A stretch of 64,000 nucleotides of DNA from Oxalobacteraceae bacterium CAVE-383 (GCA_004134995.1 REGP01000001.1:1116001-1180000); one strand, 5' to 3'; counted from the first letter of the stretch, positions 11,511 through 21,134 are shown. Notes: generated by a model from the sequence alone, not told the origin. Translations and numbers: made by a program.

Positions 11511-11541
11511 TAAAAAAACGGGCCTTTCGGCCCGCTTTTTG
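11511..11541 (-). terminator. Intrinsic terminator after tsf
   Basis: A perfect 6-bp stem, CGGGCC/GGCCCG (11519-11524 with 11529-11534, loop TTTC), is flanked by an A-run on the left and a T-run on the right. On the minus strand it is a GC-rich hairpin followed by seven T. It lies 14 bp past the tsf stop and about 130 bp before pyrH. Such a hairpin would lower, not abolish, read-through into pyrH-frr. Confidence 0.85.
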
Positions 11542-11554
11542 ATTTCCTTCTGAA

Positions 11555-12442
11555 TTACGCTTGCTTGGTTGCGGCTGCAACCTGCGCAGCCACTTCGGCA
11601 GCGAAATCGTCCTGCTTTTTCTCGATGCCTTCGCCAACGATGAACATCGAGAAAGACTTCACTGAAGTATTGCTGGATTTCAACATTTGTTCAACAGATT
11701 GTTTGTCGTTCTTGACAAAGGTCTGATTGAACAGCGAAACCTCTTTCAGGAATTTCTGCACCGAGCCTTCGATCATCTTGCTGGCGATATCGGCCGGCTT
11801 GCCCGATTCGGCGGCCTTCAGTGTTGCAACCGAGCGCTCTTTCGCGATCAGATCGGCCGGCACTTGATCGGAAGACAACGAAACCGGCTTCATTGCGGCG
11901 ATATGCATGGCGACGTCCTTGCCGACTTGCTCGTCGGCGCCGTCATATTCAACCACGACGCCGATACTGGTGCCGTGCAGGTACGCGGCCAGCTTGGCAT
12001 CGGTCTTGAAATACTTGAAACGACGGATCGTCATGTTTTCGCCGATACGGCCGATCAGTTCGGCGCGCTTGGCGTCGACTGTCAATGCGCCTTCGATCGT
12101 CAGCGCATTCAGCGCGTCCAGATCGGCCGGCGCCTTTTCGGCGATCAGCTGAGCGACTGCTTTCGAGAAGCCGATGAATTCGTCGTTCTTGGTCACGAAG
12201 TCGGTTTCGCAATTGATTTCGACCAGGCCGCCGACGTTGCCTGCGATATGGGCAGCCACCACGCCTTCGGCGGTGATGCGGGACGATGCCTTGGATGCCT
12301 TGCTGCCCAGCTTGACGCGCAGCAGCTCTTCTGCCTTGACCGGATCGCCGTCGGCTTCCGTCAGCGCTTTTTTACATTCCATCATCGGCGCGTCGGTCTT
12401 CGCACGCAGTTCGCCCACCATTGCAGCGGTAATTGTCGCCAT
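11555..12442 (-). CDS. tsf: Translation elongation factor Ts
   Basis: Nucleotide exchange factor for EF-Tu. This 295-aa protein has the N-terminal UBA-like domain ([19 protein letters not shown], then [14 protein letters not shown]) and the two core domains with the conserved [14 protein letters not shown] segment. The frame extends 16 codons upstream, but ATG 12442 has a good AGGAG 8 bp before it and matches the family N-terminus. It lies downstream of rpsB with a hairpin in between. Confidence 0.98.
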   Translation of the reverse strand: MATITAAMVGELRAKTDAPMMECKKALTEADGDPVKAEELLRVKLGSKASKASSRITAEGVVAAHIAGNVGGLVEINCETDFVTKNDEFIGFSKAVAQLIAEKAPADLDALNALTIEGALTVDAKRAELIGRIGENMTIRRFKYFKTDAKLAAYLHGTSIGVVVEYDGADEQVGKDVAMHIAAMKPVSLSSDQVPADLIAKERSVATLKAAESGKPADIASKMIEGSVQKFLKEVSLFNQTFVKNDKQSVEQMLKSSNTSVKSFSMFIVGEGIEKKQDDFAAEVAAQVAAATKQA

Positions 12443-12551
12443 ACAGTTTCTCCTAGCTGAATCGACGTCGAATCCGACGCCAATTATCAAAATAATGAAT
12501 CAGGAGGGTTTCGGATTAATCAGAAACACCCCAAAAATTTGTTCGTTGCTC

Positions 12552-12587
12552 AAAAAAAAGGGGCCAACTGCTGTTACCCCTTTTTTT
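12552..12587 (-). terminator. Hairpin with T-run between rpsB and tsf
   Basis: On the minus strand AAAAAAAGGGG pairs with CCCCTTTTTTTT across a loop of about 13 nt (GGGG 12560-12563 with CCCC 12577-12580). The GC core is only 4 bp but the A/T tails extend it. It sits 20 bp after the rpsB stop. It probably acts as a partial terminator, setting the S2 to EF-Ts ratio. Confidence 0.65.
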
Positions 12588-12607
12588 GCACTGCAAAGCG
12601 AAAAGAC

Positions 12608-13357
12608 TTACGCCTGTTCGCTCACCTCCACGAATTCGTCGCCGTCGCCCTTGATGGCTTCGACCACGTCGTTGACCGCATTGGCGCGGCCTTCCAGGAT
12701 CGCATCGGCAACGCCGCGCGCATACAGCGTGATGGCCTTGGCCGAATCGTCGTTGCCCGGAATGATGTAAGTGACGCCTTCAGGCGAGTGGTTGGTATCG
12801 ACCACGCCGATAACCGGGATGCCCAGCTTGGCGGCTTCGGTGATGGCGCCCTTGTGGTAGCCGACGTCGATCACGAAAATCGCGTCAGGGATGCCGCCCA
12901 TGTCCTTGATGCCGCCGATGGCCTTGTTCAACTTGATCTGTTCGCGCTGGAACAGCAGGGCTTCCTTCTTGCTCAGTTTTTCAACCGAACCGTCTTCGAT
13001 CGATGCTTCCATTTCCTTCAGGCGCTTGATCGATGTCTTGATGGTCTTGAAGTTGGTCAGCATGCCGCCGAGCCAGCGCTGATCGACGTAAGGCATGCCT
13101 GCGCGCGCTGCTTCGGCGGCGATGGTTTCACGCGCCTGGCGCTTGGTGCCGACGAACAGGATGGTGCCGCGATTGGACGACAGTTGACGGATGTACTTGA
13201 TGGCTTCCTGGTACATGCCCAGGGTCTTTTCAAGATTGACGATATGGATTTTGTTGCGATGGCCGAAGATGTACGGAGCCATCTTCGGGTTCCAGAAACG
13301 GGTTTGATGGCCGAAATGGACGCCGGCTTCCAGCATTTCACGCATTGTTACTGACAT
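12608..13357 (-). CDS. rpsB: 30S ribosomal protein S2
   Basis: Structural protein of the small ribosomal subunit, needed for S1 binding. The 249 aa match the family length, with signatures [26 protein letters not shown] (N-terminal) and [22 protein letters not shown]-type Shine-Dalgarno complement (GGAGAAAAT) precedes ATG 13357. It is the first gene of the minus-strand operon, driven by the promoter at 13512-13541. Confidence 0.98.
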   Translation of the reverse strand: MSVTMREMLEAGVHFGHQTRFWNPKMAPYIFGHRNKIHIVNLEKTLGMYQEAIKYIRQLSSNRGTILFVGTKRQARETIAAEAARAGMPYVDQRWLGGMLTNFKTIKTSIKRLKEMEASIEDGSVEKLSKKEALLFQREQIKLNKAIGGIKDMGGIPDAIFVIDVGYHKGAITEAAKLGIPVIGVVDTNHSPEGVTYIIPGNDDSAKAITLYARGVADAILEGRANAVNDVVEAIKGDGDEFVEVSEQA

Positions 13358-13511
13358 AATTTTCTCCAGGGTTGGGTCTGGAATTCATTCAGTGACCCAG
13401 GCAAATTGCCATGAGCACCCTCGGTTAAATGAATTCGCGATTTAAAACAAACATTTGATTGAATAAACTACAACAACTACCAACTTGAATACCGTTCCAA
13501 GTTAGCCGCGC

Positions 13512-13541
13512 ATTGTACTCTATAAACCTGATTCTGCTCAA
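13512..13541 (-). promoter_or_regulatory. Sigma-70 promoter for rpsB
   Basis: On the minus strand, TTGAGC (13541-13536), an 18-bp spacer and TACAAT (13517-13512), followed immediately by GCGCGGC. The GC-rich discriminator after the -10 is typical of stringently controlled ribosomal promoters. Distance to the rpsB start is about 150 bp. Confidence 0.7.
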
Positions 13542-13573
13542 GCATGTATTTCCCGGCGCGCAGCGGCGACGGT

Positions 13574-13603
13574 CCGACAGAGCGGCGGCCACTCGTTTAT
13601 AAT
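13574..13603 (+). promoter_or_regulatory. Probable promoter for map
   Basis: A perfect TATAAT (13598-13603) with CCGACA (13574-13579) 18 bp upstream, a 4/6 match to the -35. About 100 bp remain to the map start, and a short AT-rich leader follows. Confidence 0.55.
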
Positions 13604-13706
13604 GCACAGTTGACGATTTTTTTCGCGAAACTGCCCGGCAAAGGCGTTTTTTTGCCGCAAAGCCAAGGCCAGGCCGCGATCGATACCTTTTACGAATAAA
13701 TTACTT

Positions 13707-14525
13707 ATGAGCAACATTTCAATCAAGAACGCCGCCGATATCGAAGGCATGCGCATCGCCGGCAGGCTGGGCGCCGAAGTGCTCGATTACATCGGCCCCT
13801 TCGTCAAGCCCGGCGTCACCACCGGCGAGCTGGACCGCCTCTGCCACGAGTACATGGTCAACGTCCAGGGCACCATTCCGGCGCCCCTGAACTATTGCCC
13901 GCCAGGCTATACGCCGTATCCGAAGTCGGTCTGCACTTCGGTCAACGACGTCATCTGCCATGGCATTCCGGGCGACAAGGTGCTGAAAAACGGCGATGCG
14001 GTGAATATCGACGTCACCGTCATCAAGAACGGCTATCACGGCGACACCAGCCGCATGTTCTATGCCGGCGAACCGTCCATCATGGCCAAGCGCCTGGGCG
14101 ACATCACTTTCGAATGCATGTGGCTCGGCATCTCCAAGATCAGGCCGGGCGCGCATCTGGGCGACATCGGCCATGTGATCCAGGTACACGCCGAGAAGGC
14201 CGGCTACAGCGTGGTGCGCGAATTTTGCGGCCATGGCATCGGCAAGATCTTCCACGAAGAGCCGCAGGTACTGCATTACGGCCGTCCCGGCACGCTGGAG
14301 GAATTGAAGGCCGGCATGATATTCACGGTCGAGCCGATGATCAACGCCGGCCGCCGCGAAATCCGCGAAATGGGCGACGGCTGGACCATCCGCACCAAGG
14401 ATCGCAGCCTGTCGGCGCAATGGGAGCATACCGTGCTGGTCACCGAAACCGGCTTTGAAGTGCTGACGGTATCGCCGCAAATGCCGGCGCCGCCCGCGTT
14501 TATCTCGGCGCTCGCCGCGGCCTGA
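13707..14525 (+). CDS. map: Type I methionyl aminopeptidase
   Basis: Removes the initiator Met from nascent proteins using two divalent metals. The 272-aa protein shows the metal ligands of the pita-bread fold: Asp in NIDVTVIKNGYHGDTSRMF (two Asp), His in CGHGIGKIFHE, and Glu in FTVEPMIN and WEHTVLVT. It is divergent from rpsB, a common pairing. It is followed by glnD after 46 bp on the same strand, so they may be co-transcribed. Confidence 0.97.
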   Translation: MSNISIKNAADIEGMRIAGRLGAEVLDYIGPFVKPGVTTGELDRLCHEYMVNVQGTIPAPLNYCPPGYTPYPKSVCTSVNDVICHGIPGDKVLKNGDAVNIDVTVIKNGYHGDTSRMFYAGEPSIMAKRLGDITFECMWLGISKIRPGAHLGDIGHVIQVHAEKAGYSVVREFCGHGIGKIFHEEPQVLHYGRPGTLEELKAGMIFTVEPMINAGRREIREMGDGWTIRTKDRSLSAQWEHTVLVTETGFEVLTVSPQMPAPPAFISALAAA

Positions 14526-14571
14526 ACGCGCCCCGCCCTTTCAGCCTCTTTTCCACGCCAACAGCCCGCCC

Positions 14572-17124
14572 ATGATTGCACTCGCCGCCATTCTCAAGGA
14601 ACAATTGAAAGCAGGCCATCAGGCGGCGATTGAAGCCTTTCGGACAGACAGCAAACCGGACCGCCTGCTGGCGCAACTGCGCCGCAATGTCGATGAGGCG
14701 CTGACGCAGGCCTGGCATGCGCACGATCTCGGCGGCGACAGCGCGCTGGTGGCCGTCGGCGGCTACGGACGCGGCGAGCTTTTCCCCTATTCCGACGTCG
14801 ACGTGCTGATCCTGCTGCCGGCAACGCCCCCGGAGGGACAGCAGGAAAAGCTCGAAAAACTGGTCCAGATATTATGGGATATCGGCCTCGAAATCGGCCA
14901 CAGCATCCGCAACGTCGAGGAATGCCTGAGCGAGTCCGCCGCCGACATCACGGTGCAGACCAGCCTGCTGGAAGCGCGCCTGATCTGCGGCGACCCGACC
15001 CTGTTCGAAGAACTGCAGAAGCGCTATCGGGCCGCCATGGATCCCGAAGCATTTTTCCAGGCCAAGACGCTGGAAATGCAGCAGCGCCACGCCAAGTATG
15101 AAGACACGCCTTACAGCCTGGAACCGAACTGCAAGGAAAGCCCCGGCGGGCTGCGCGACCTGCAGGTGATTCTGTGGGTGGCGAAGGCCGCCATTCTCGG
15201 CGATTCCTGGAACCAGTTGGCGCAGAACGGCCTGATCACCGCGGCAGAAGCGCGCCAGCTGACGTCCAAGGAAAGAGCCTTCAAGGACATCCGCATCCGC
15301 CTGCACATCCAGGCCGGGCGCCGCGAAGACCGGCTGGTGTTCGACGTGCAGACGCCGGTGGCCCAGTCGCTGGGCTTCGTCACCACCGAAACGCGGCGCG
15401 CCAGCGAATATCTGATGCAGCGCTATTACCTGGCGGCCAAGGCGGTGACCCAGTTGAATACCATCCTGCTGCAGAACATTCAGGCGCGCCTGTTCCCGCA
15501 GCCGACCGTCCCCAACAAGATCAACGAGCGCTTCAACGAAATCAACGGCTGGATCGATATCGCCGGCGACGACACCTTCGAAGCCCATCCTTCGACCATG
15601 CTGGAAGTTTTCCTGCGCATGGCCGAACGCCCCGAAATCAAGGGCATGACGCCGCGCACCATGCGCGCGCTGTGGCATGCGCGCAGCCGGATCGACAACG
15701 CCTTCCGCCAGGACCCGCAGAATCGCGCGCTGTTCATGCAGATCATCCAGAGCCATCAGGGCATTACCCATGCCCTGCGCCGCATGAACGAGAACAGCAT
15801 TCTCGGACGCTATCTGCCGAATTTCAAAACCATCGTCGGCCAGATGCAGCACGATCTGTTTCACGTCTATACCGTCGATCAGCACATCCTGATGGTGGTG
15901 CGCAACGTGCGCCGTTTCACGCTCAGCGAACACGCCCACGAATATCCGTTCTGCAGCCAGTTGATGGCCAATTTCGCGCAGCCGTGGGTGCTGTATGTCG
16001 CGGCGCTGTTCCACGACATCGCCAAAGGGCGCGGCGGCGACCACTCTAAACTCGGCACCGTCGACGCGCGCCAGTTCTGCCAGCATCACGGCGTCTCCGA
16101 GGAAAACACCGAGCTGATCGTCTTCCTGGTCGAGCAGCACCTGACCATGTCGCAGGTAGCGCAGAAACAGGATTTGTCCGATCCCGATGTCATCATTCAG
16201 TTCGCCGCGACAGTCAAGGACGAACGCCATCTGACCGCCCTGTACCTGCTGACGGTATCCGATATCCGCGGCACCAGCCCGAAGGTATGGAATGCCTGGA
16301 AAGGCAAGCTGCTGGAAGACCTGTATCAAATGACCCTGCGCGTGCTGGGCGGCGATACGCCCTCGGCCGACCGCGAACTGCGCAACCGCCAGCAGGAAGC
16401 CATCAAGACGCTGCGCCTGTACGGCCTGCCGGAACACGCGCACGAAGCGCTCTGGAAGCAGCTCGACATCGCCTATTTCCTGCGCCACGATGCATCCGAT
16501 ATCGCCTGGCAGGCGCGCAGCTTCCACGAGCATGTCGACAGCCCCGATCCGATCGTAAAATGCCGCCTGTCGCCGATCGGCGAAGGCGTCCAGGTGGCTG
16601 TCTACACCAAGGACCAGGCCGATCTGTTCGCGCGCATCTGCAGCTATTTCGAAGAAAAGAATTTCAGCATTCTCGACGCCAAGATCCACACCACCAAGAA
16701 CAACTATGCGCTCGATACCTTCCTGGTCGCCGCACCTGTCTTCGAGAAAAATTACCGCGACATCATCGCCCTGATCGAACATGAACTGGCGGTGCTGCTG
16801 AAGTCGGCGGGTCCGCTGCCGGTTGCGGGCAAGGGACGATTGTCGCGGCTGTCGCGCAACTTCCCGATCGCGCCGACGGTGGATCTGCGCCCCGACGAAC
16901 GCGGCCAGTTCTATCTGCTGTCGATTTCGGCCAACGACCGCAACGGCCTGCTGTATGCGGTATCGAACGTGCTGGCGCGCCATCGCGTGAATGTGCATAC
17001 CGCCAAGATCATGACCCTGGGCGAGCGGGTCGAGGACGTGTTCCTGGTCGACGGCCCGACGCTGAACAACGCGCGCAGCCAGATCCAGCTGGAAACCGAT
17101 CTGCTGCAGACGCTCACCGTTTGA
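14572..17124 (+). CDS. glnD: [Protein-PII] uridylyltransferase/uridylyl-removing enzyme GlnD
   Basis: Bifunctional nitrogen sensor: uridylylates PII (GlnB/GlnK) at low glutamine and de-uridylylates it at high glutamine. The 850 aa match the family. The nucleotidyltransferase motif GGYGRGELFPYSDVD carries Asp75 and Asp77. The HD hydrolase motif is HDIAKGRGGDHS (His481-Asp482). Two C-terminal ACT domains, beginning near residues 675 and 783, bind glutamine. Both activities appear intact. Its position near the cyanophycin locus fits nitrogen control, although glnD next to map is common anyway. Confidence 0.97.
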   Translation: MIALAAILKEQLKAGHQAAIEAFRTDSKPDRLLAQLRRNVDEALTQAWHAHDLGGDSALVAVGGYGRGELFPYSDVDVLILLPATPPEGQQEKLEKLVQILWDIGLEIGHSIRNVEECLSESAADITVQTSLLEARLICGDPTLFEELQKRYRAAMDPEAFFQAKTLEMQQRHAKYEDTPYSLEPNCKESPGGLRDLQVILWVAKAAILGDSWNQLAQNGLITAAEARQLTSKERAFKDIRIRLHIQAGRREDRLVFDVQTPVAQSLGFVTTETRRASEYLMQRYYLAAKAVTQLNTILLQNIQARLFPQPTVPNKINERFNEINGWIDIAGDDTFEAHPSTMLEVFLRMAERPEIKGMTPRTMRALWHARSRIDNAFRQDPQNRALFMQIIQSHQGITHALRRMNENSILGRYLPNFKTIVGQMQHDLFHVYTVDQHILMVVRNVRRFTLSEHAHEYPFCSQLMANFAQPWVLYVAALFHDIAKGRGGDHSKLGTVDARQFCQHHGVSEENTELIVFLVEQHLTMSQVAQKQDLSDPDVIIQFAATVKDERHLTALYLLTVSDIRGTSPKVWNAWKGKLLEDLYQMTLRVLGGDTPSADRELRNRQQEAIKTLRLYGLPEHAHEALWKQLDIAYFLRHDASDIAWQARSFHEHVDSPDPIVKCRLSPIGEGVQVAVYTKDQADLFARICSYFEEKNFSILDAKIHTTKNNYALDTFLVAAPVFEKNYRDIIALIEHELAVLLKSAGPLPVAGKGRLSRLSRNFPIAPTVDLRPDERGQFYLLSISANDRNGLLYAVSNVLARHRVNVHTAKIMTLGERVEDVFLVDGPTLNNARSQIQLETDLLQTLTV

Positions 17125-17166
17125 GCGCCAGCCCGCCGCAATAGATAACCGTAAAAGTAATTACTC

Positions 17167-18294
17167 ATGACCGCACCCGCAGAATCCGTCCGCCTGTCCA
17201 AACGCATGTCCGAGCTGGGCCTGTGCTCGCGCCGCGAAGCCGATGAATGGATAGAACGCGGCTGGGTGCGGGTCGACGGCAAGGTCGTCGACGTCCTCGG
17301 CAGCAAGGTCTTGCCGCATCAGAAAGTCACGGTCGAACGGCAGGCCGCCGCCGAGCAATCGAAGCGCGCCACGATCCTGCTGAACAAACTGGTCGGCTAT
17401 GTCAGCGGCCAGGCCGAGGATGGCCACAAGCATGCCATTTCACTGGTCACCGCCGAAAACCATTGGAAGGAAGACCGCGCCACGATGATCTTTCATCCGA
17501 CCCAGTTGCGCAGCCTGGTGGCGGCCGGCCGGCTCGACATCGATTCGGTCGGATTGCTGGTGCTGACGCAGGACGGCCGCATCGCCAAGCAGTTGATCGG
17601 CGAAGAATCGACGGTGGAAAAGGAATACCTGGTGCGGGTCGAATACAACCGCCCGGGACGGCTCCCGGACAGCGACCTGAAGCTGCTCAATCATGGCCTG
17701 TCGCTCGATGGCAAGGCGCTCAAGCCGGCCAAGGTCAGATGGCAAAACGACGATCAGCTCAGCTTTACCCTGCGTGAAGGCAAGAAACGCCAGATCCGCC
17801 GCATGTGCGAGGCTGTCGGCCTGAAAGTGGTGGGATTGAAGCGGGTGCGCATCGGCGGCGTGAAGCTGGGCGATTTGCCGGCCGGGCAATGGCGCTACAT
17901 GACGCCGGATGAAAATTTCGACGCCGCGCCGAAAGGATTGCCGCCAACGGATCGCGTCAGAACATCGAAATCGGCGCCGGCCCCGGATCGCGAATGGCCG
18001 GATCGAGAACGGCATCCGGCGCGCAATCGCGCGCCGACACCCCTTCGCAAGACGGCCCCAAAATCGACGCCGCCGGCGCCTGTTCCCACCGCGGCTCCAG
18101 CTCAGCCTCCCGCGCCCGTCGAAAAACCTGCGCCTGCGCGGCCGCGTCCTGTATCGAATTACGCGCCTGCCAAAGCACGCTCGGCAGCGCTGCGGAATAT
18201 GGATGCCGCCAAACCGCCCGCAACTTCCGGGGCCGCGCCGGCCAAGCCCGGCCGCACCTTGGGCCTGCCGGCCAAACGCCGCACGCCGGGCTGA
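17167..18294 (+). CDS. RsuA/RluB/RluF-family pseudouridine synthase with long C-terminal tail
   Basis: Isomerises a uridine in rRNA to pseudouridine. The 375-aa protein has an S4 RNA-binding domain (about residues 8-60) and the catalytic domain with GRLDIDSVGLLVLT, in which Asp124 is the nucleophile. KKRQIRRMCEAVGLKVVGLKRVRIG follows. This arrangement is closest to RluF or RluB; which rRNA position it modifies cannot be read from sequence. After about residue 255 the protein continues for some 120 residues of Pro/Ala/Lys/Arg-rich, low-complexity sequence. It ends 18 bp from the convergent DUF1854 gene. Confidence 0.9.
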   Translation: MTAPAESVRLSKRMSELGLCSRREADEWIERGWVRVDGKVVDVLGSKVLPHQKVTVERQAAAEQSKRATILLNKLVGYVSGQAEDGHKHAISLVTAENHWKEDRATMIFHPTQLRSLVAAGRLDIDSVGLLVLTQDGRIAKQLIGEESTVEKEYLVRVEYNRPGRLPDSDLKLLNHGLSLDGKALKPAKVRWQNDDQLSFTLREGKKRQIRRMCEAVGLKVVGLKRVRIGGVKLGDLPAGQWRYMTPDENFDAAPKGLPPTDRVRTSKSAPAPDREWPDRERHPARNRAPTPLRKTAPKSTPPAPVPTAAPAQPPAPVEKPAPARPRPVSNYAPAKARSAALRNMDAAKPPATSGAAPAKPGRTLGLPAKRRTPG

Positions 18295-18312
18295 AGCGCC
18301 GGCGGCGTAGTC

Positions 18313-18819
18313 CTATAAAAAACGGTCCAGTATCTTGCGGCTGGCCTTGTCCAGCGCCTGCATGTCGCGCACCAGAAAATGCACGCCATGGATATCGGCA
18401 ATCAACAGGCCCGAGCGCAATATGCGGCGGATGTCTTCTTCGCCCTTCAAGGTGAATACCGTGTCGCCGCAACTGGTTTCAACCGACCAGTCGCTCGGCG
18501 TGGCGAAGGTGGATACCTGCACGATGCGCTTGATTTCCGGCATGAATTCGCGGCTCGCCAATTCTGCGGTCACCAGCTCGCGCACCGGCGCCGGCAAATC
18601 CGGCAGCCGCTCGATCCAGGCCAGTTCCTCGCCGTGATGGCCGACCAGCGCAATGCCGTCGTCAGGCGCGCCGATCGGAAATGCCCGCACCGGAATCACG
18701 CCGCGATGCAGATCGCCGTTGGCGGCGGTAAACACCAGTTTGCCGAAGGCATCCCGATGCAGCGTGAAATCATGCGCCGGCGCTTCGTTCAAATCGCTCG
18801 CGCTGTCCATTCCGCTCAT
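18313..18819 (-). CDS. DUF1854 protein linked to cyanophycin loci
   Basis: 168-aa soluble protein of unknown biochemical role. I recognise it as a DUF1854 member, a family commonly found beside cyanophycin synthetase genes in betaproteobacteria. It has no signal peptide or membrane helix, and its C-terminal part (KGEEDIRRILRSGLLIADIHGVHFLV) is the most typical stretch. Its ATG overlaps the stop of the upstream ABC protein gene as ATGA, so the two are translationally coupled and probably act together. Function is inferred only from neighbourhood. Confidence 0.8.
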   Translation of the reverse strand: MSGMDSASDLNEAPAHDFTLHRDAFGKLVFTAANGDLHRGVIPVRAFPIGAPDDGIALVGHHGEELAWIERLPDLPAPVRELVTAELASREFMPEIKRIVQVSTFATPSDWSVETSCGDTVFTLKGEEDIRRILRSGLLIADIHGVHFLVRDMQALDKASRKILDRFL

Positions 18820-21134
18820 ACCGCATCCTCTTCTATCGCTTCGGTCTCGCTGACCAGTTGCCGGTCTTCCGCATTGCGCACCTGCGCCTGATACAGCGCG
18901 TGATAAGCGCCTTCGCGCGCCATCAGTTCATCATGGCCGCCGACCTCCACCACCTTGCCGCGATCCAGCACCACCAGCCGGTCGGCCAGGCGCAGCGTCG
19001 ACAGCCGATGCGCGATCGCAATCGTGGTGCGGCCTTTCACCAGGTTATCCAATGCCTTCTGGATTTCCTTTTCGGTGGTGGTGTCGACGGATGAAGTGGC
19101 CTCGTCCAGAATCAGGATGCGCGGATCGATCAGCAATGCGCGCGCGATCGAAATGCGCTGCCGCTCGCCGCCCGACAGCGCCTGGCCGCGTTCGCCGACC
19201 AGCGAATCGTAGCCCTGCGGCAGCCGCAGAATGAATTCATGCGCATGCGCCGCGCGCGCGGCCGCGATGATTTCCTTGCGGCTGGCGTCCGGCTTGCCGT
19301 AGGCGATGTTCTCCGCAATGGTGCCGAAGAAAAGAAAAGGCTCCTGCAGCACCAGTCCGATATTGCGGCGGTATTCGGTAATCGGCAATGCGCGGATGTC
19401 GACGCCGTCGATGTAGATCGCGCCTTCCGATACATCGTAAAAGCGGCAGATGAGATTGACCAGCGTACTCTTGCCGGAACCGCTGTGGCCGACCAGGCCG
19501 ATCATTTCGCCCGGCGCGATGTGCAAGTCGACGCCGCGCACGACCGCCCGGTTGCCGTAGCGGAAACCGATATTGCGCAAGGTAATCGCGCCTTTGACGT
19601 TTTTCAGATGCACCGGATTGGCGGGCTCCGGCACGCTGGAGACGTGATCCAGTATTTCAAAAATGCGCTTGGCGCCGGCCGCCGCTTTTTGCGTGACCGA
19701 AACGATTCTGCTCATGGAATCGAGGCGCGTATAAAAGCGGCTGATATAGGCCAGGAATGCGGTCAGCACGCCGACCGTGATCTGCTTGTTCGAGACCTGC
19801 CAGATGCCGAAAGCCCAAACCACCAGCAGGCCTATTTCCGTGAGCAGGGTGACGGTCGGCGAGAACAGCGACCAGACCCGGTTGACGCGATCGTTCACGG
19901 CCAGGTTATGGCGGTTGGCGTCCTTGAAGCGCACCGCCTCGCGCTTTTCCTGCGCAAATGCCTTGACCACGCGGATTCCCGGAATGGTATCGGCCAGCAC
20001 ATTGGTGACTTCGGACCAGATCCGGTCGACCTTCTCGAAGCCGTGCCGCAAGCGGTCGCGCACGGCGTGAATCATCCAGGCGATGAAAGGCAGCGGCAGC
20101 AAGGTCACCAGCGCCAGCCAGGGATTGATCGATACCAGGATCACCGCGGTCATGATGATCATCAGCACATCGATGGCGAAATCGAGCAGATGCAAGGATA
20201 GGAAAACGCAAATGCGGTCGGTCTCCGAGCCGACCCGGGTCATCAGGTCGCCGGTGCGTTTGCCGCCGAAATATTGCAGCGACAAGCGCAGCAGATGTTC
20301 ATAAGTCGTGGTGCGCAGATCGGCGCCGATGCGTTCGCTGACCAGGGCCAGTATGAAGGTGCGGGCCCAGCCCAGCGACCACGCCACCAGCGCGGAACCG
20401 AGCAGCCCGGCCATGTACATCGTCACCAGTTGCATATTGATCGGCGCGCCGTTCTGGAATGGAATCAGCACGTTGTCCATCAGCGGCATGGTCAGGTACG
20501 GCGGCACCAGCGTGGCCGCGGTCGAGGCCAGCGTCAGCAGGAAGCCGATCAGCAGCGTGCCTTTATAGGGCTTGGCAAAACGCACCAGGCGGAACAGAGC
20601 CCAGTGCGAGGACGGCGCATCGCGCAATTCGGCGTCGACGCCGACATCCTCCAGCTCGGCCGCCGCAGCCGCGTCCGTTGCGGTTTCGCGCTCGGCGGCG
20701 GACATGGCGGCCATCGCGGCCTGGCGCTGGAACTGATCGATCAGGCGCTGCGCCGCAATGCCGCGTCCCAGCGTATAACGCCAAAAAGCCAGCCGGCCGG
20801 CGGCATCGTGCAATTCGAGCGTGGCCACGCCGCCATGATCGTGATGGTTCAGCGCCAGGCCGGCATGGCCCGCATACGGCCAGCATAGCCATTGATCCTG
20901 CCCTTGCCCTTCCACACGGGATTGCGCGCGGCCGCTGTTTTGCGCATACAGCGCGCGATCGGTAACGGCCAGCAAGGTCTTGTTGAAATGCAGTGCGGTG
21001 TCCAGATCTGTTTCCAGCCAGGCGATGACTTTCTCGCCGGCGGCGAGCTGCGGCGCGAGACTGGCGCGCCAGGATTCGACGATGGAATCTGCGGAAACGG
21101 CGCTGCCGTCGGACGATGCGGAAGGACTGGTCAT
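18816..21134 (-). CDS. ABC exporter-type ATP-binding/permease protein linked to cyanophycin metabolism
   Basis: A 772-aa half-transporter with an unusual N-terminal extension. Residues about 20-130 resemble a bacterial PH-like domain (GEKVIAWLETDL, then LLAVTDRALYA). A transmembrane domain with about six helices (190-490) and a full nucleotide-binding domain follow. The latter shows Walker A GHSGSGKST, signature LSGGERQRISIARALL, Walker B ILILDEATSS and an H-loop in IAIAHRLS. The transported substrate is unknown; neighbouring cphA genes suggest a role in cyanophycin or its precursors. It is coupled to the DUF1854 gene and divergent from the first cphA gene. Confidence 0.85.
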   Translation of the reverse strand: MTSPSASSDGSAVSADSIVESWRASLAPQLAAGEKVIAWLETDLDTALHFNKTLLAVTDRALYAQNSGRAQSRVEGQGQDQWLCWPYAGHAGLALNHHDHGGVATLELHDAAGRLAFWRYTLGRGIAAQRLIDQFQRQAAMAAMSAAERETATDAAAAAELEDVGVDAELRDAPSSHWALFRLVRFAKPYKGTLLIGFLLTLASTAATLVPPYLTMPLMDNVLIPFQNGAPINMQLVTMYMAGLLGSALVAWSLGWARTFILALVSERIGADLRTTTYEHLLRLSLQYFGGKRTGDLMTRVGSETDRICVFLSLHLLDFAIDVLMIIMTAVILVSINPWLALVTLLPLPFIAWMIHAVRDRLRHGFEKVDRIWSEVTNVLADTIPGIRVVKAFAQEKREAVRFKDANRHNLAVNDRVNRVWSLFSPTVTLLTEIGLLVVWAFGIWQVSNKQITVGVLTAFLAYISRFYTRLDSMSRIVSVTQKAAAGAKRIFEILDHVSSVPEPANPVHLKNVKGAITLRNIGFRYGNRAVVRGVDLHIAPGEMIGLVGHSGSGKSTLVNLICRFYDVSEGAIYIDGVDIRALPITEYRRNIGLVLQEPFLFFGTIAENIAYGKPDASRKEIIAAARAAHAHEFILRLPQGYDSLVGERGQALSGGERQRISIARALLIDPRILILDEATSSVDTTTEKEIQKALDNLVKGRTTIAIAHRLSTLRLADRLVVLDRGKVVEVGGHDELMAREGAYHALYQAQVRNAEDRQLVSETEAIEEDAV

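Larger units (their letters stand above)
13358..13706. other. rpsB/map divergent intergenic region
   Basis: This 349-bp region has no credible gene. It holds the rpsB leader (about 150 nt on the minus strand, AT-rich), the rpsB promoter (13512-13541) and the likely map promoter (13574-13603). The rpsB leader is long enough to carry the S2 autoregulatory structure known in other bacteria, but I could not identify that structure by eye. Confidence 0.7.
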
